From an uncultured Lachnospiraceae bacterium (GTDB lineage Bacteria; Bacillota; Clostridia; Lachnospirales; Lachnospiraceae), in NCBI GenBank assembly GCA_947174985.1, contig CAMWLB010000189.1:1-6073 (forward strand): a stretch of 6,073 nt of DNA, given 5' to 3'. The notes beneath the pieces were generated by a model that was not told the DNA's origin, did not search any database, and saw only the letters and a program-made list of their open reading frames with translations. Of this stretch, positions 1-6,073 are shown in pieces; positions within the stretch are counted from its first letter, which is position 1; each line of letters opens with the position of its first letter. Position numbers and translations under genes: made by a program.

Positions 1-1
1 T

Positions 2-286
2 GAGGACGCCGTAGACGAGGAAGCGTATTACGAGGCGGAATCGGAGGAAGCAGTTTACGATGAGGACGCCGTAGACGAAGAAGTCTACTATGAGGCGGAA
101 GCGGACGGGGCATTTTACGGTGAGGAAGTAGTAGAGGAAGAAGAGTACTACGAGACGGAATCAGATGCAGAGGGGTATGATGAAGAAATCTACTATTATG
201 AAGATGATTCTGCGGAAGCATATGGCGATGAAGAACCTGTAGAAGTTTATTACGAAGCGGAGGACGGCGAATCTCTTTACGACGAT
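2..286 (+). repeat. 60-base in-frame tandem repeat encoding 20-residue acidic/Tyr units
   Basis: Three full 60-base units lie at 2-61, 62-121 and 122-181. They are followed by a shortened unit at 182-229 (16 codons) and a degenerate one at 230-286 (19 codons). Each unit reads roughly E-E/D-x-V-D/E-E-E-x-Y-Y-E-x-E and ends in Tyr-Asp or a close variant. Units 1 and 2 match at 49 of 60 bases by hand count. The Tyr-Tyr pair is kept while its codons vary (tat tac, tac tat, tac tac), a sign of selection on the protein. A Glu run follows at about 293-328. Over the 115 codons before the Met at 347 I count 55 Asp/Glu, 17 Tyr and one Lys. The array is in phase at the left edge and probably continues upstream. 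Confidence 0.9.
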
Positions 287-3286
287 CTTTATGAAGAGGA
301 TGAAGAAGAGGAGGAAGAGCAGGAAAAGATTCTTCCATGGAGCGCCATGTCCGACAAGAATTTCTTCCAAAAACTGTGGTATTCCCTTGTGCATATGAGC
401 ACAATGGATAAGGTGGTTACAACAACGGGGATTTTAGTGCTGGTGCTGGCACTGGTGACGGGGGCGGTTTATGTCAGCGCACGGGCGGTTGACCAGGAAG
501 TAGCTTCCTATGACACGGTGGGTTCACAGCTTGATAATATTACTGTTATAGGGGAGCATGGTCTGACTGCGGTTGCCGATGCGGAGATGGCAAGGATATC
601 CGCGGCGAACGCGATTGCTGAGGAAGAGGAGAACAATAACGAATACGAGGAGAACGAATATACAAAAGAAGTAACAGTTTCCTTGAATATGACTTCCATA
701 GAAAAGGATTTAAAGATAAAGTTTGTCAACAGCAAGACAAACCGTCTGGTGCCCAACGTTCCTTTTTCTGTCACGGTGACAACGCCTGGCGGAAAAACAG
801 AAATCTGGTCGGATGACGATATGGACGGCATTATCTATAAGGCGGGAATTACCCCGGGTGACTATTCCGTATCCATCAATGCTTTGACGGACGAAAAGTA
901 TGCAGACTATAAGCTTCCGGATTCAGCACAGAAGGTAACGGTGAAAAAAGAGATAGCCTATGAAAAGGTAGAGGTTGCCGATGAAATAAAGAAAGAGTCG
1001 GAAATCGATGTCAAGAAAGAGGACACGAAAGAGAATGAGACGACTGTGGAATCCGTCCTGCAGGATACGGTAGGCTGGGTGGAATCTACTCAGACAGTGG
1101 TGGATTCTGTATATACGGCCGTTCCCAAGAGTCAGATTCCCGACCCGCTGGCAACGGCGAAAAGTATGGTGTTTATGCGGACTTCGGAAGTGAGTGGCGA
1201 CGAACCGAATCCAAGTCCTTCTACAGATCCTGATTCTGTGGTAGACCCAACACCAAGCCCCACTCCAGATCCTGGCACTTCTCCAGAGCCGAGTACGTCT
1301 CCGGACCCCACCACTTCTCCGGAAACACCAACAGTTACGGGAGTTAAGCTGGATAAAACAGAGATGGCTTTGAAAGAGGGAGAAACAGGGAAGTTATCTG
1401 CAACGGTAGAACCTGCAGAAGTAAAGGATGCAGATATTACCTTCTCATCATCGAATACGGATATTGCAACTGTCAGCAGTGATGGTACTGTTACGGCGGT
1501 AAAGGCCGGAGAAGCAACCATTACGGTTACGGTAACCTCTCCTGCTACAAGCGAGAGCAAAACAGCTACCTGCAAGGTAACTGTAGCAGCATCACAAAAG
1601 CCGGTCATTACCTTAGACCAGTCTGAATTGACACTGGAAAAAGATAAAGAAGCGACATTGAAAGCAACTGTCACAGGTGCCGATGCAGACAAACAGGCAG
1701 TCACGTTTTCTTCTTCCGATGCAACTGTGGTAACCGTGGATAAGGATGGTAAGCTGAAGGCTTTGAAAGCAGGTACGGTAACCATTACCGTTACATTGGA
1801 TGCAGACAAGACAATAAAAGCAGAATGTAAGGTTACGGTCACAGAAGATACCCGCACCCTGACGCTCAGCACAGCGGCACTTTCTATGGCAGTGGGTGTG
1901 GAACAGGAAGTGAAAGCGACGATTGGCAATTCCGTGACGGGGGCTGTGATTTCCGGCACGATTACGGCGAAAAGCGATAATGAGGCGGTGGCAATAGTTA
2001 CCGTGGGCAAGACGGAGAACGGAGTCGCCACAATTAAAATCACGCCGAAGGCAACAGGAACCGCAAAGATAACGGTGGGTATCTTAGAAGCCGATGGAAA
2101 GACACAGGCAGCCGTGACACAGGTTTTGACGGTGACAGTTGGAAACGGCACCATAACGTTAAATAAGACAACCATAGGCGTGCTGGCGGGTTCTACGGGC
2201 GAGCTTTCCGCCACGGTAACCAGTACCAACACGAATGCAAAAATTACTGTCACAAGCTCTAATGACAAGATAGCGACAGCGACGGCTTCCGGCACGGTTG
2301 CGGGCGGAAAGACCACCATAAAAATTGTTGTGACAGGCGTGGCGGCAGGTACAGCGACCATTACTGTGAGTCATACGGATGGAGGTGTGGCAACCTTTAC
2401 GGTAACAGTCGGCGGCAAGGATACGGTCATTTATGCCGGCAATGATAAGAACAAACCATATCTTGTTTTGAGAGATGGAAAATATGTGAACGCAACCTAT
2501 GAGGATTATTACAATACGTCTATTACTACTTTTTACGTAAAGGAAAGTGACGTAATAAAGTACACAGGCTGGCAGACGATTAACGGCAAGCTGTATTACT
2601 ATGACGCAAGCGGAAAGTATGTGACGGGTGAGCAGGTAATACAGGGCGCGAAGTACACCTTTGCGAGCGACGGCTCCCTTGTGGTTGGTAACGGCGCTTT
2701 TGGTATCGATGTATCCAAGTGGAATGGCACGATAGACTGGAATGCAGTGAAAAACTCCGGTGTAAATTATGTCATTATCCGCTGCGGTTACAGAGGTTCT
2801 TCGTCAGGTGCGCTGGTCGTAGACCCTAAGTTTGAAGCCAATATAAAGGGTGCAACGGCGGCTGGTCTGAAGGTCGGTGTTTACTTCTTCTCACAGGCGG
2901 TCAATAACAGCGAAGCAGTGGAAGAAGCCTCCATGGTGCTGGAGTTGATTAAGAATTACAAAATTTCCTATCCGGTATTCCTTGATGTGGAGGCGTCAGG
3001 AGGCAGGGCGGACGGCATCAGCATCGAGGCCAGAACAGATGTCATCAAGACCTTCTGTCAGACGATTCAGAACAATGGGTACACGGCGGGCGTTTATGCG
3101 AATAAAAACTGGCTTACCACCAAGATTGACACAAGCAAGCTGAACCAGTACAAAATCTGGCTGGCGCAGTATGCGTCGGCGCCAACCTATACGGGAAGGT
3201 ACGACATGTGGCAGTATAAATCAACCGGAAAAGTGACGGGTATCAGCGGCGACGTTGACTTAAACTGGAGCTATCTGGGATACTGA
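2..3286 (+). CDS. Membrane-tethered GH25 muramidase with acidic Tyr-rich tail and Ig-like domains (5' partial)
   Basis: This is a cell-envelope protein predicted to cut peptidoglycan glycan strands (N-acetylmuramidase, GH25 family). 1094 residues are visible, and the frame is open at the left edge, so the start lies upstream. Domains in visible-residue numbers: acidic Tyr-rich repeats 1-115; basic-flanked membrane segment about 138-160; juxtamembrane domain 224-337; unassigned stretch 338-400; Pro/Ser/Thr/Asp linker 401-444; four Big_2-like Ig domains about 444-530, 531-615, 616-714 and 715-805 (the last two more divergent); a choline-binding-like pair 854-899 (GWQTINGKLYYYD pattern); GH25 901-1094. 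Expected GH25 acidic residues are present: D903 (GIDVSKW), D995 and E997 (LDVEAS), D1086 (DVDLN), so it is probably active. No cleavable signal peptide is visible. Positive charges before the membrane segment favour a cytoplasmic tail and an outside C-terminus. The Met codon at 347 could be miscalled as the start, but the frame upstream is clearly coding. Family and domain order are firm; topology and substrate are inferred. Confidence 0.95.
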   Translation, partial: EDAVDEEAYYEAESEEAVYDEDAVDEEVYYEAEADGAFYGEEVVEEEEYYETESDAEGYDEEIYYYEDDSAEAYGDEEPVEVYYEAEDGESLYDDLYEEDEEEEEEQEKILPWSAMSDKNFFQKLWYSLVHMSTMDKVVTTTGILVLVLALVTGAVYVSARAVDQEVASYDTVGSQLDNITVIGEHGLTAVADAEMARISAANAIAEEEENNNEYEENEYTKEVTVSLNMTSIEKDLKIKFVNSKTNRLVPNVPFSVTVTTPGGKTEIWSDDDMDGIIYKAGITPGDYSVSINALTDEKYADYKLPDSAQKVTVKKEIAYEKVEVADEIKKESEIDVKKEDTKENETTVESVLQDTVGWVESTQTVVDSVYTAVPKSQIPDPLATAKSMVFMRTSEVSGDEPNPSPSTDPDSVVDPTPSPTPDPGTSPEPSTSPDPTTSPETPTVTGVKLDKTEMALKEGETGKLSATVEPAEVKDADITFSSSNTDIATVSSDGTVTAVKAGEATITVTVTSPATSESKTATCKVTVAASQKPVITLDQSELTLEKDKEATLKATVTGADADKQAVTFSSSDATVVTVDKDGKLKALKAGTVTITVTLDADKTIKAECKVTVTEDTRTLTLSTAALSMAVGVEQEVKATIGNSVTGAVISGTITAKSDNEAVAIVTVGKTENGVATIKITPKATGTAKITVGILEADGKTQAAVTQVLTVTVGNGTITLNKTTIGVLAGSTGELSATVTSTNTNAKITVTSSNDKIATATASGTVAGGKTTIKIVVTGVAAGTATITVSHTDGGVATFTVTVGGKDTVIYAGNDKNKPYLVLRDGKYVNATYEDYYNTSITTFYVKESDVIKYTGWQTINGKLYYYDASGKYVTGEQVIQGAKYTFASDGSLVVGNGAFGIDVSKWNGTIDWNAVKNSGVNYVIIRCGYRGSSSGALVVDPKFEANIKGATAAGLKVGVYFFSQAVNNSEAVEEASMVLELIKNYKISYPVFLDVEASGGRADGISIEARTDVIKTFCQTIQNNGYTAGVYANKNWLTTKIDTSKLNQYKIWLAQYASAPTYTGRYDMWQYKSTGKVTGISGDVDLNWSYLGY

Positions 3287-3304
3287 TTTCAGAAATATAA
3301 CAAT

Positions 3305-3334
3305 GCTTTATTTTCTCGCAAGAGAGAATAAAGC
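3305..3334 (+). other. Intergenic hairpin with GCAA tetraloop before rfbB
   Basis: A 13-pair stem (3305-3317 with 3322-3334, including one T-G wobble at 3313/3326) closes on the loop GCAA at 3318-3321, a GNRA tetraloop. It starts 18 bases after the muramidase stop codon and ends just before the purine-rich ribosome binding site of rfbB. No T-run follows the stem, so it does not fit a standard intrinsic terminator. It could stabilise or help process the mRNA between the two genes, or partly attenuate read-through. The structure is seen directly; the role is inferred. No convincing promoter was found in this 69-base gap, so rfbB is probably read from the upstream gene. Confidence 0.65.
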
Positions 3335-3337
3335 GGG

Positions 3338-3343
3338 AAAGGA
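3338..3343 (+). promoter_or_regulatory. Ribosome binding site deciding the rfbB start
   Basis: AAAGGA lies 12 bases before the ATG at 3356 and directly touches the in-frame TTG at 3344. Initiation at the TTG would leave no spacer, so the ATG is the likelier start. It also gives the usual short N-terminus (MRTYLVTGG) before the nucleotide-binding glycines. Confidence 0.6.
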
Positions 3344-3355
3344 TTGCATTTGATT

Positions 3356-4441
3356 ATGAGAACTTATCTGGTAACAGGAGGAGCGGGCTTTATCGGTTCC
3401 AATTACATTCACTACATGTTTAAAAAGTATGGCGACGACATTCGTATTGTCAATGTGGATGCACTGACCTATGCAGGAAACCTTGAGAATCTGAAGGATA
3501 TTGAGGGCAGAAGCAATTACAGCTTTGTGAAGGCTGATATCTGCGACAAGGAAGCTATTCGCCGCGTATTTGCCGAAAACGACATTGACAGGGTGGTGCA
3601 TTTTGCGGCGGAAAGCCATGTGGACAGAAGTATCCGCAATCCCGAGGTGTTTGTGCAAACGAATGTTTTGGGAACGGCAGTTATGTTAAACTGTGCAAAA
3701 GAAGCGTGGGAGCTTCCTGACGGAACCTTTAAGGAGGGCAAGAAGTTTTTGCATGTATCAACGGATGAGGTGTACGGTTCCCTGCCAGACGATGACAATG
3801 CGTTCTTTTATGAAACCTCGCCCTATGAGCCGCACAGCCCCTATTCAGCCAGCAAGGCGAGTTCGGACATGCTGGTAAAGGCTTATATGGACACCTATCA
3901 TTTTCCGGCTAATATTACCAACTGCTCCAATAATTACGGACCTTATCAGTTCCCTGAAAAGCTGATTCCGCTTATTATCAACAATGCCCTTTCGGGGAAA
4001 AAGCTTCCGGTATACGGTGACGGAAAAAATGTCCGCGACTGGCTTTACGTGGAGGATCATGCCAAGGCAATCGACATGGTACAAGAGCAGGGCAGGCTGT
4101 TTGAAACCTATAATATCGGCGGACACAATGAAAAGCAGAACATCGAGATTATCAACATTATTCTGGAGACTCTGACAGAGATGCTGCCTGACACCGATGC
4201 GAGAAAAGCACATATCACAAAGGATTTAATTACCTACGTAGAAGACCGCAAGGGACACGACAGGCGCTATGCCATCGCACCGGATAAGATTAAGGCGGAA
4301 ATCGGCTGGTATCCCGAGACCATGTTTAAGGACGGCATCAAAAAGACGATAGCATGGTACTTCGAGCACGAGGACTGGATGAAAAATGTGACAAGCGGCG
4401 ATTATCAGAAGTATTACAGCGACATGTATGAGACAAAATAA
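3356..4441 (+). CDS. rfbB: dTDP-glucose 4,6-dehydratase
   Basis: This cytoplasmic NAD-dependent enzyme of the extended short-chain dehydrogenase family converts dTDP-glucose to dTDP-4-keto-6-deoxyglucose. That is the second step towards dTDP-L-rhamnose and other dTDP-6-deoxyhexoses. With the ATG at 3356 the protein has 361 residues, close to the family norm. The Rossmann motif TGGAGFIG is at residues 7-14, the conserved FAAESHVDRS at 83-92, the dehydratase catalytic triplet T136-D137-E138 within STDEVYG, and the SDR pair Y163/K167 in YSASK. NNYGPYQFPEKLIP and DGKNVRDWLYVEDH are typical of RmlB, and the C-terminal DRKGHDRRYAI is the substrate-binding signature. No key residue is missing. It follows the muramidase gene by 69 bases and is closed by a terminator at 4464-4491. 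The specific function is very secure. The final sugar is not shown by this window, because rmlC and rmlD are absent. Confidence 0.97.
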   Translation: MRTYLVTGGAGFIGSNYIHYMFKKYGDDIRIVNVDALTYAGNLENLKDIEGRSNYSFVKADICDKEAIRRVFAENDIDRVVHFAAESHVDRSIRNPEVFVQTNVLGTAVMLNCAKEAWELPDGTFKEGKKFLHVSTDEVYGSLPDDDNAFFYETSPYEPHSPYSASKASSDMLVKAYMDTYHFPANITNCSNNYGPYQFPEKLIPLIINNALSGKKLPVYGDGKNVRDWLYVEDHAKAIDMVQEQGRLFETYNIGGHNEKQNIEIINIILETLTEMLPDTDARKAHITKDLITYVEDRKGHDRRYAIAPDKIKAEIGWYPETMFKDGIKKTIAWYFEHEDWMKNVTSGDYQKYYSDMYETK

Positions 4442-4463
4442 ACCGCACCATATACAAATGCAA

Positions 4464-4491
4464 GGGAACGGTCGGGGCCGTTCCCTTTTTT
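4464..4491 (+). terminator. Intrinsic terminator after rfbB
   Basis: A perfect 8-pair GC-rich stem (GGGAACGG at 4464-4471 with CCGTTCCC at 4478-4485) surrounds a 6-base loop. Six T residues follow at 4486-4491. Two A residues before the stem can pair with the first two T residues. It sits 22 bases after the rfbB stop. The opposite strand has no comparable T-run, so it acts on + strand transcripts. It ends the muramidase-rfbB unit and separates it from rfbA. Confidence 0.9.
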
Positions 4492-4502
4492 CCATATTTC
4501 GG

Positions 4503-4531
4503 TATGCAATTCCCCCCAAACATGCTATAAT
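4503..4531 (+). promoter_or_regulatory. Promoter for rfbA with extended -10
   Basis: A consensus -10 TATAAT is at 4526-4531, preceded by TG one base upstream (TGCTATAAT, 4523-4531), which is the extended -10 form for the housekeeping sigma factor. The best -35 at 17-base spacing is TATGCA (4503-4508), with only three matches to TTGACA, so the TG motif may compensate. Transcription would start near 4538, giving a leader of about 70 bases. Its place just after the terminator supports a separate transcription unit for rfbA and the gene after it. Confidence 0.75.
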
Positions 4532-4536
4532 AATCA

Positions 4537-4580
4537 GTAAAGCGGTAAAGTCGTAAAAGCATAAAGCTGTGACAGCTTTA
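4537..4580 (+). promoter_or_regulatory. rfbA leader: four 8-base repeats running into a hairpin
   Basis: Four tandem 8-base units, GTAAAGCG, GTAAAGTC, GTAAAAGC and ATAAAGCT, fill 4537-4568 without gaps. The last merges into a hairpin with stem TAAAGCTG (4562-4569) and CAGCTTTA (4573-4580) around TGA. The 3' arm and the bases after it can also pair with earlier repeats (GTAAAGC 4537-4543 with 4575-4581; GGTAAAG 4544-4550 with 4576-4582), so rival folds exist. The ribosome binding site AAAAGGAG (4594-4601) follows 13 bases later. The leader might be an RNA switch, a protein-binding array or a 5' stabiliser. It matches no riboswitch class I recognise. The repeats and pairings are seen; function is unknown. 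Confidence 0.5.
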
Positions 4581-4608
4581 CCCCATAACAAATAAAAGGA
4601 GTACATCT

Positions 4609-5478
4609 ATGAAAGGAATTATACTGGCCGGAGGCTCCGGCACCAGACTGTATCCGTTGACAAAAGCAATATCCAAACAGATTATGCCGGTGTACGACAA
4701 ACCGATGATATACTATCCTCTTTCCATTTTGATGCTTGCAGGCATCCGTGAAATTCTGATTATTTCCACACCGCGGGATTTGCCGGTGTTTGAAGAACTC
4801 TTAGGAGACGGGGAACAGCTTGGCATGAAACTGTCCTATGCGGTGCAGGACAAGCCGAGAGGACTTGCGGACGCCTTTATTATCGGAGCGGATTTTATCG
4901 GCACGGACAGGGTTGCGCTGGTTCTGGGAGATAATATTTTTTATGGGCAGAGCTTTTCACGGGTGTTGCGGGAAGTGGCATCGCGGGAGAAGGGGGCAAC
5001 TATCTTTGGCTATTACGTAAGAGATCCGAGGGAGTATGGTGTGGTAGAATTCGACGAGAACGGCAAAGCGCTGTCTATCGAGGAAAAGCCGGAGAACCCG
5101 AAGAGCAATTATGCGGTGCCCGGGTTGTATTTTTATGACAATGACGTGGTGGAAATTGCCAGAAATGTGAAGCCCTCTGCGAGAGGAGAAATTGAAATCA
5201 CAAGCATCAATAACGAGTATCTGCAGAGGGGAACCCTGCATGTAGAAACCCTTGGAAGAGGTTTTGCGTGGCTGGATACGGGCAACCACGATGCACTTTT
5301 GGACGCCTCTGATTTTGTGGCGGCTTTCCAGAAAAGACAGGGACTCTATATTTCCTGTATTGAGGAAATTGCGTACAAGCGGGGCTTTATTACAAAGGAA
5401 CAGCTTTTGAAACTGGCGGAACCCTTAATGAAAACCAATTATGGGCAATATCTGGTAGAGGTTGCAAATGGACTCTAA
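4609..5478 (+). CDS. rfbA: Glucose-1-phosphate thymidylyltransferase
   Basis: This cytoplasmic nucleotidyltransferase joins dTTP and glucose-1-phosphate to give dTDP-glucose and pyrophosphate, the first committed step to dTDP-L-rhamnose and the source of the RfbB substrate. The 289 residues match the usual RmlA length. Visible motifs are the nucleotide-binding signature LAGGSGTRLYP (6-16), K23 in the following helix, QDKPRGLADA (80-89), the metal-binding Asp D108 in LGDN, the EEKPENPKSNYA substrate loop, and WLDTGNHDAL near the C-terminal third. The ATG at 4609 has a strong AAAAGGAG site 7 bases upstream. The gene has its own promoter and repeat-bearing leader, unlike the more common arrangement with all rml genes in one run. 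Its last 11 bases overlap the next gene, so the two are probably co-transcribed and translationally coupled. The sequence looks intact. Confidence 0.97.
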   Translation: MKGIILAGGSGTRLYPLTKAISKQIMPVYDKPMIYYPLSILMLAGIREILIISTPRDLPVFEELLGDGEQLGMKLSYAVQDKPRGLADAFIIGADFIGTDRVALVLGDNIFYGQSFSRVLREVASREKGATIFGYYVRDPREYGVVEFDENGKALSIEEKPENPKSNYAVPGLYFYDNDVVEIARNVKPSARGEIEITSINNEYLQRGTLHVETLGRGFAWLDTGNHDALLDASDFVAAFQKRQGLYISCIEEIAYKRGFITKEQLLKLAEPLMKTNYGQYLVEVANGL

Positions 5479-6073
5479 ATTAAAGCGACTGACAATTTTA
5501 GCAGCTATTTCGGTAGGGCTTTTGATTGTTCTGACGGTACTGCTTTTGAACAGTCCTTCCAAGCAAGGCAATTATGAAGCGACGGAGCCGTCTGAGACGA
5601 CACGGCCCAGTACGGGAGCCGTATTTGAAAACGGACAGATAGGAAATGATTTGTCTGCTTTTATGCGGGATGAAACTTTTTTTGACGAGGAAGAAAACGA
5701 ATTTCTGGAAAATCTGAAAAATGAGCAGAACCGCCTTTCCTTGATTGTTACCTCCGTGGAAAAAGATTTGCGTATTCAGATTGTGGACAGCGACAATCAG
5801 CCCGTGAGCGGCGAAAGCTTTTTTGTGACGCTTAAGGGTATGGGCGATTACAAGGACCTGGATAAAGATGGAATTATCTATATCGGAGATTTGGCGGCGG
5901 GCGATTACGAGGTGTCCTTAAAGCCCATAGAGGGCTATAAAGTGCCGTCCGGCACTACGAAAGTCAGGGTGAAGGACAAAGTAGAATATCTGGTAATTGA
6001 GGATATTTCCCTTCTGATTAAGACGGAGGAAGAAATTGACGCGGAGGCGGAGGATACCGCACAGGTGGTGGAC
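5468..6073 (+). CDS. Membrane-anchored surface protein sharing the juxtamembrane domain of the muramidase (3' partial)
   Basis: The ATG at 5468 overlaps the rfbA stop by 11 bases. AGAGG at 5457-5461 is 6 bases upstream. 202 residues are visible and the frame is open at the right edge. The N-terminus MDSKLKR is basic and is followed by a hydrophobic stretch at about 9-28, a signal anchor or signal peptide without a clear cleavage site. A Ser/Thr/Pro/Glu-rich spacer comes next, then an acidic stretch near 73-85. Residues 89-191 match the muramidase juxtamembrane domain (224-337 there): both share S-x-EKDL-x-I, DGIIY, GDY-x-VS, a K-V-x-VK strand and a final E-x-E-I-D. The pattern suggests a beta-sandwich of the prealbumin/Cna-B kind, which is inference. 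The C-terminal, probably functional, domain lies beyond the window, so the activity cannot be named. A wall-modifying or binding role is plausible. Confidence 0.88.
   Translation, partial: MDSKLKRLTILAAISVGLLIVLTVLLLNSPSKQGNYEATEPSETTRPSTGAVFENGQIGNDLSAFMRDETFFDEEENEFLENLKNEQNRLSLIVTSVEKDLRIQIVDSDNQPVSGESFFVTLKGMGDYKDLDKDGIIYIGDLAAGDYEVSLKPIEGYKVPSGTTKVRVKDKVEYLVIEDISLLIKTEEEIDAEAEDTAQVVD

Noticed and set aside
161..394. Minus-strand open frame coding a hydrophobic Phe/Ile-rich peptide
   Set aside because: It is the complement of the Glu/Asp-rich repeat region: Glu and Lys codons read backwards as Phe and Leu. It has no independent support.
1525..1537. Perfect short palindrome GGTTAC-G-GTAACC, and a similar inverted repeat at 1775-1791, as possible operators
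   Set aside because: Both fall in codons for alternating Thr/Val/Ile strands of the Ig domains, where such palindromes arise from codon choice. They lie deep inside a gene.
1132..2361. Long minus-strand open frame (409 codons) opposite the Ig-like domains
   Set aside because: It mirrors the Thr/Val/Ala-rich codons of the + strand Ig domains. Its translation is a monotonous Val/Ala/Ser/Thr chain without domain features, and the + strand frame is clearly real.
3305..3334. Hairpin as an intrinsic terminator of the muramidase gene
   Set aside because: The bases after the stem are GGGAAAGGA, not a T-run, and the rfbB ribosome binding site follows at once.
3344..3346. TTG as the start codon of rfbB
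   Set aside because: It touches the ribosome binding site with no spacer. The ATG at 3356 gives the standard N-terminus of the family.
1..6073. CRISPR array, tRNA or rRNA gene, insertion sequence, phage module or defence system
   Set aside because: No spaced repeats, cloverleaf, terminal inverted repeats, transposase or defence-type domains were seen. The only direct repeats are the in-frame 60-base units and the 8-base leader units.

Overview
The window looks like a chromosomal piece of a Gram-positive Clostridia member, most likely Lachnospiraceae-like. The reasons are the AGGAG-type ribosome binding sites, an extended -10 promoter, moderate GC with AT-leaning intergenic DNA, and a membrane-tethered surface protein with Big_2-type Ig domains, a choline-binding-like repeat and a GH25 muramidase domain. 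The taxon is inferred from style, not from a database match. All genes are on the + strand. Both ends cut through genes.

Layout: (1) 2-3286 is the 3' part of a large gene for a single-pass surface protein. It has an acidic, tyrosine-rich tail built of 20-residue repeats, one membrane segment, a juxtamembrane domain, a Pro/Ser/Thr linker, about four Ig-like domains, a wall-binding-like repeat pair and a C-terminal GH25 lysozyme domain. The reading frame is open to the left edge, so the true start is upstream of the window. (2) A 69-base gap carries a GCAA-capped hairpin. (3) 3356-4441 is rfbB/rmlB, dTDP-glucose 4,6-dehydratase. (4) A 167-base gap holds an intrinsic terminator, a new promoter, and a leader with four 8-base repeats and a hairpin. 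(5) 4609-5478 is rfbA/rmlA, glucose-1-phosphate thymidylyltransferase. (6) 5468-6073 overlaps the end of rfbA by 11 bases. It begins a second membrane-anchored protein whose extracellular part is clearly related to the juxtamembrane domain of the first protein.

Together, RfbA and RfbB catalyse the first two steps of dTDP-L-rhamnose (or another dTDP-6-deoxyhexose) synthesis, which feeds surface polysaccharide. They are interleaved with two envelope proteins that share a domain. This suggests a cell-surface glycopolymer locus in which wall-modifying, membrane-tethered proteins are made alongside the sugar precursors. rmlC and rmlD are not in the window. The least conventional elements are the acidic Tyr-rich tail on a tethered muramidase, the shared juxtamembrane domain on both sides of the rml genes, and the repeat-plus-hairpin leader of rfbA. 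No CRISPR array, tRNA, rRNA, insertion sequence or phage gene was seen.
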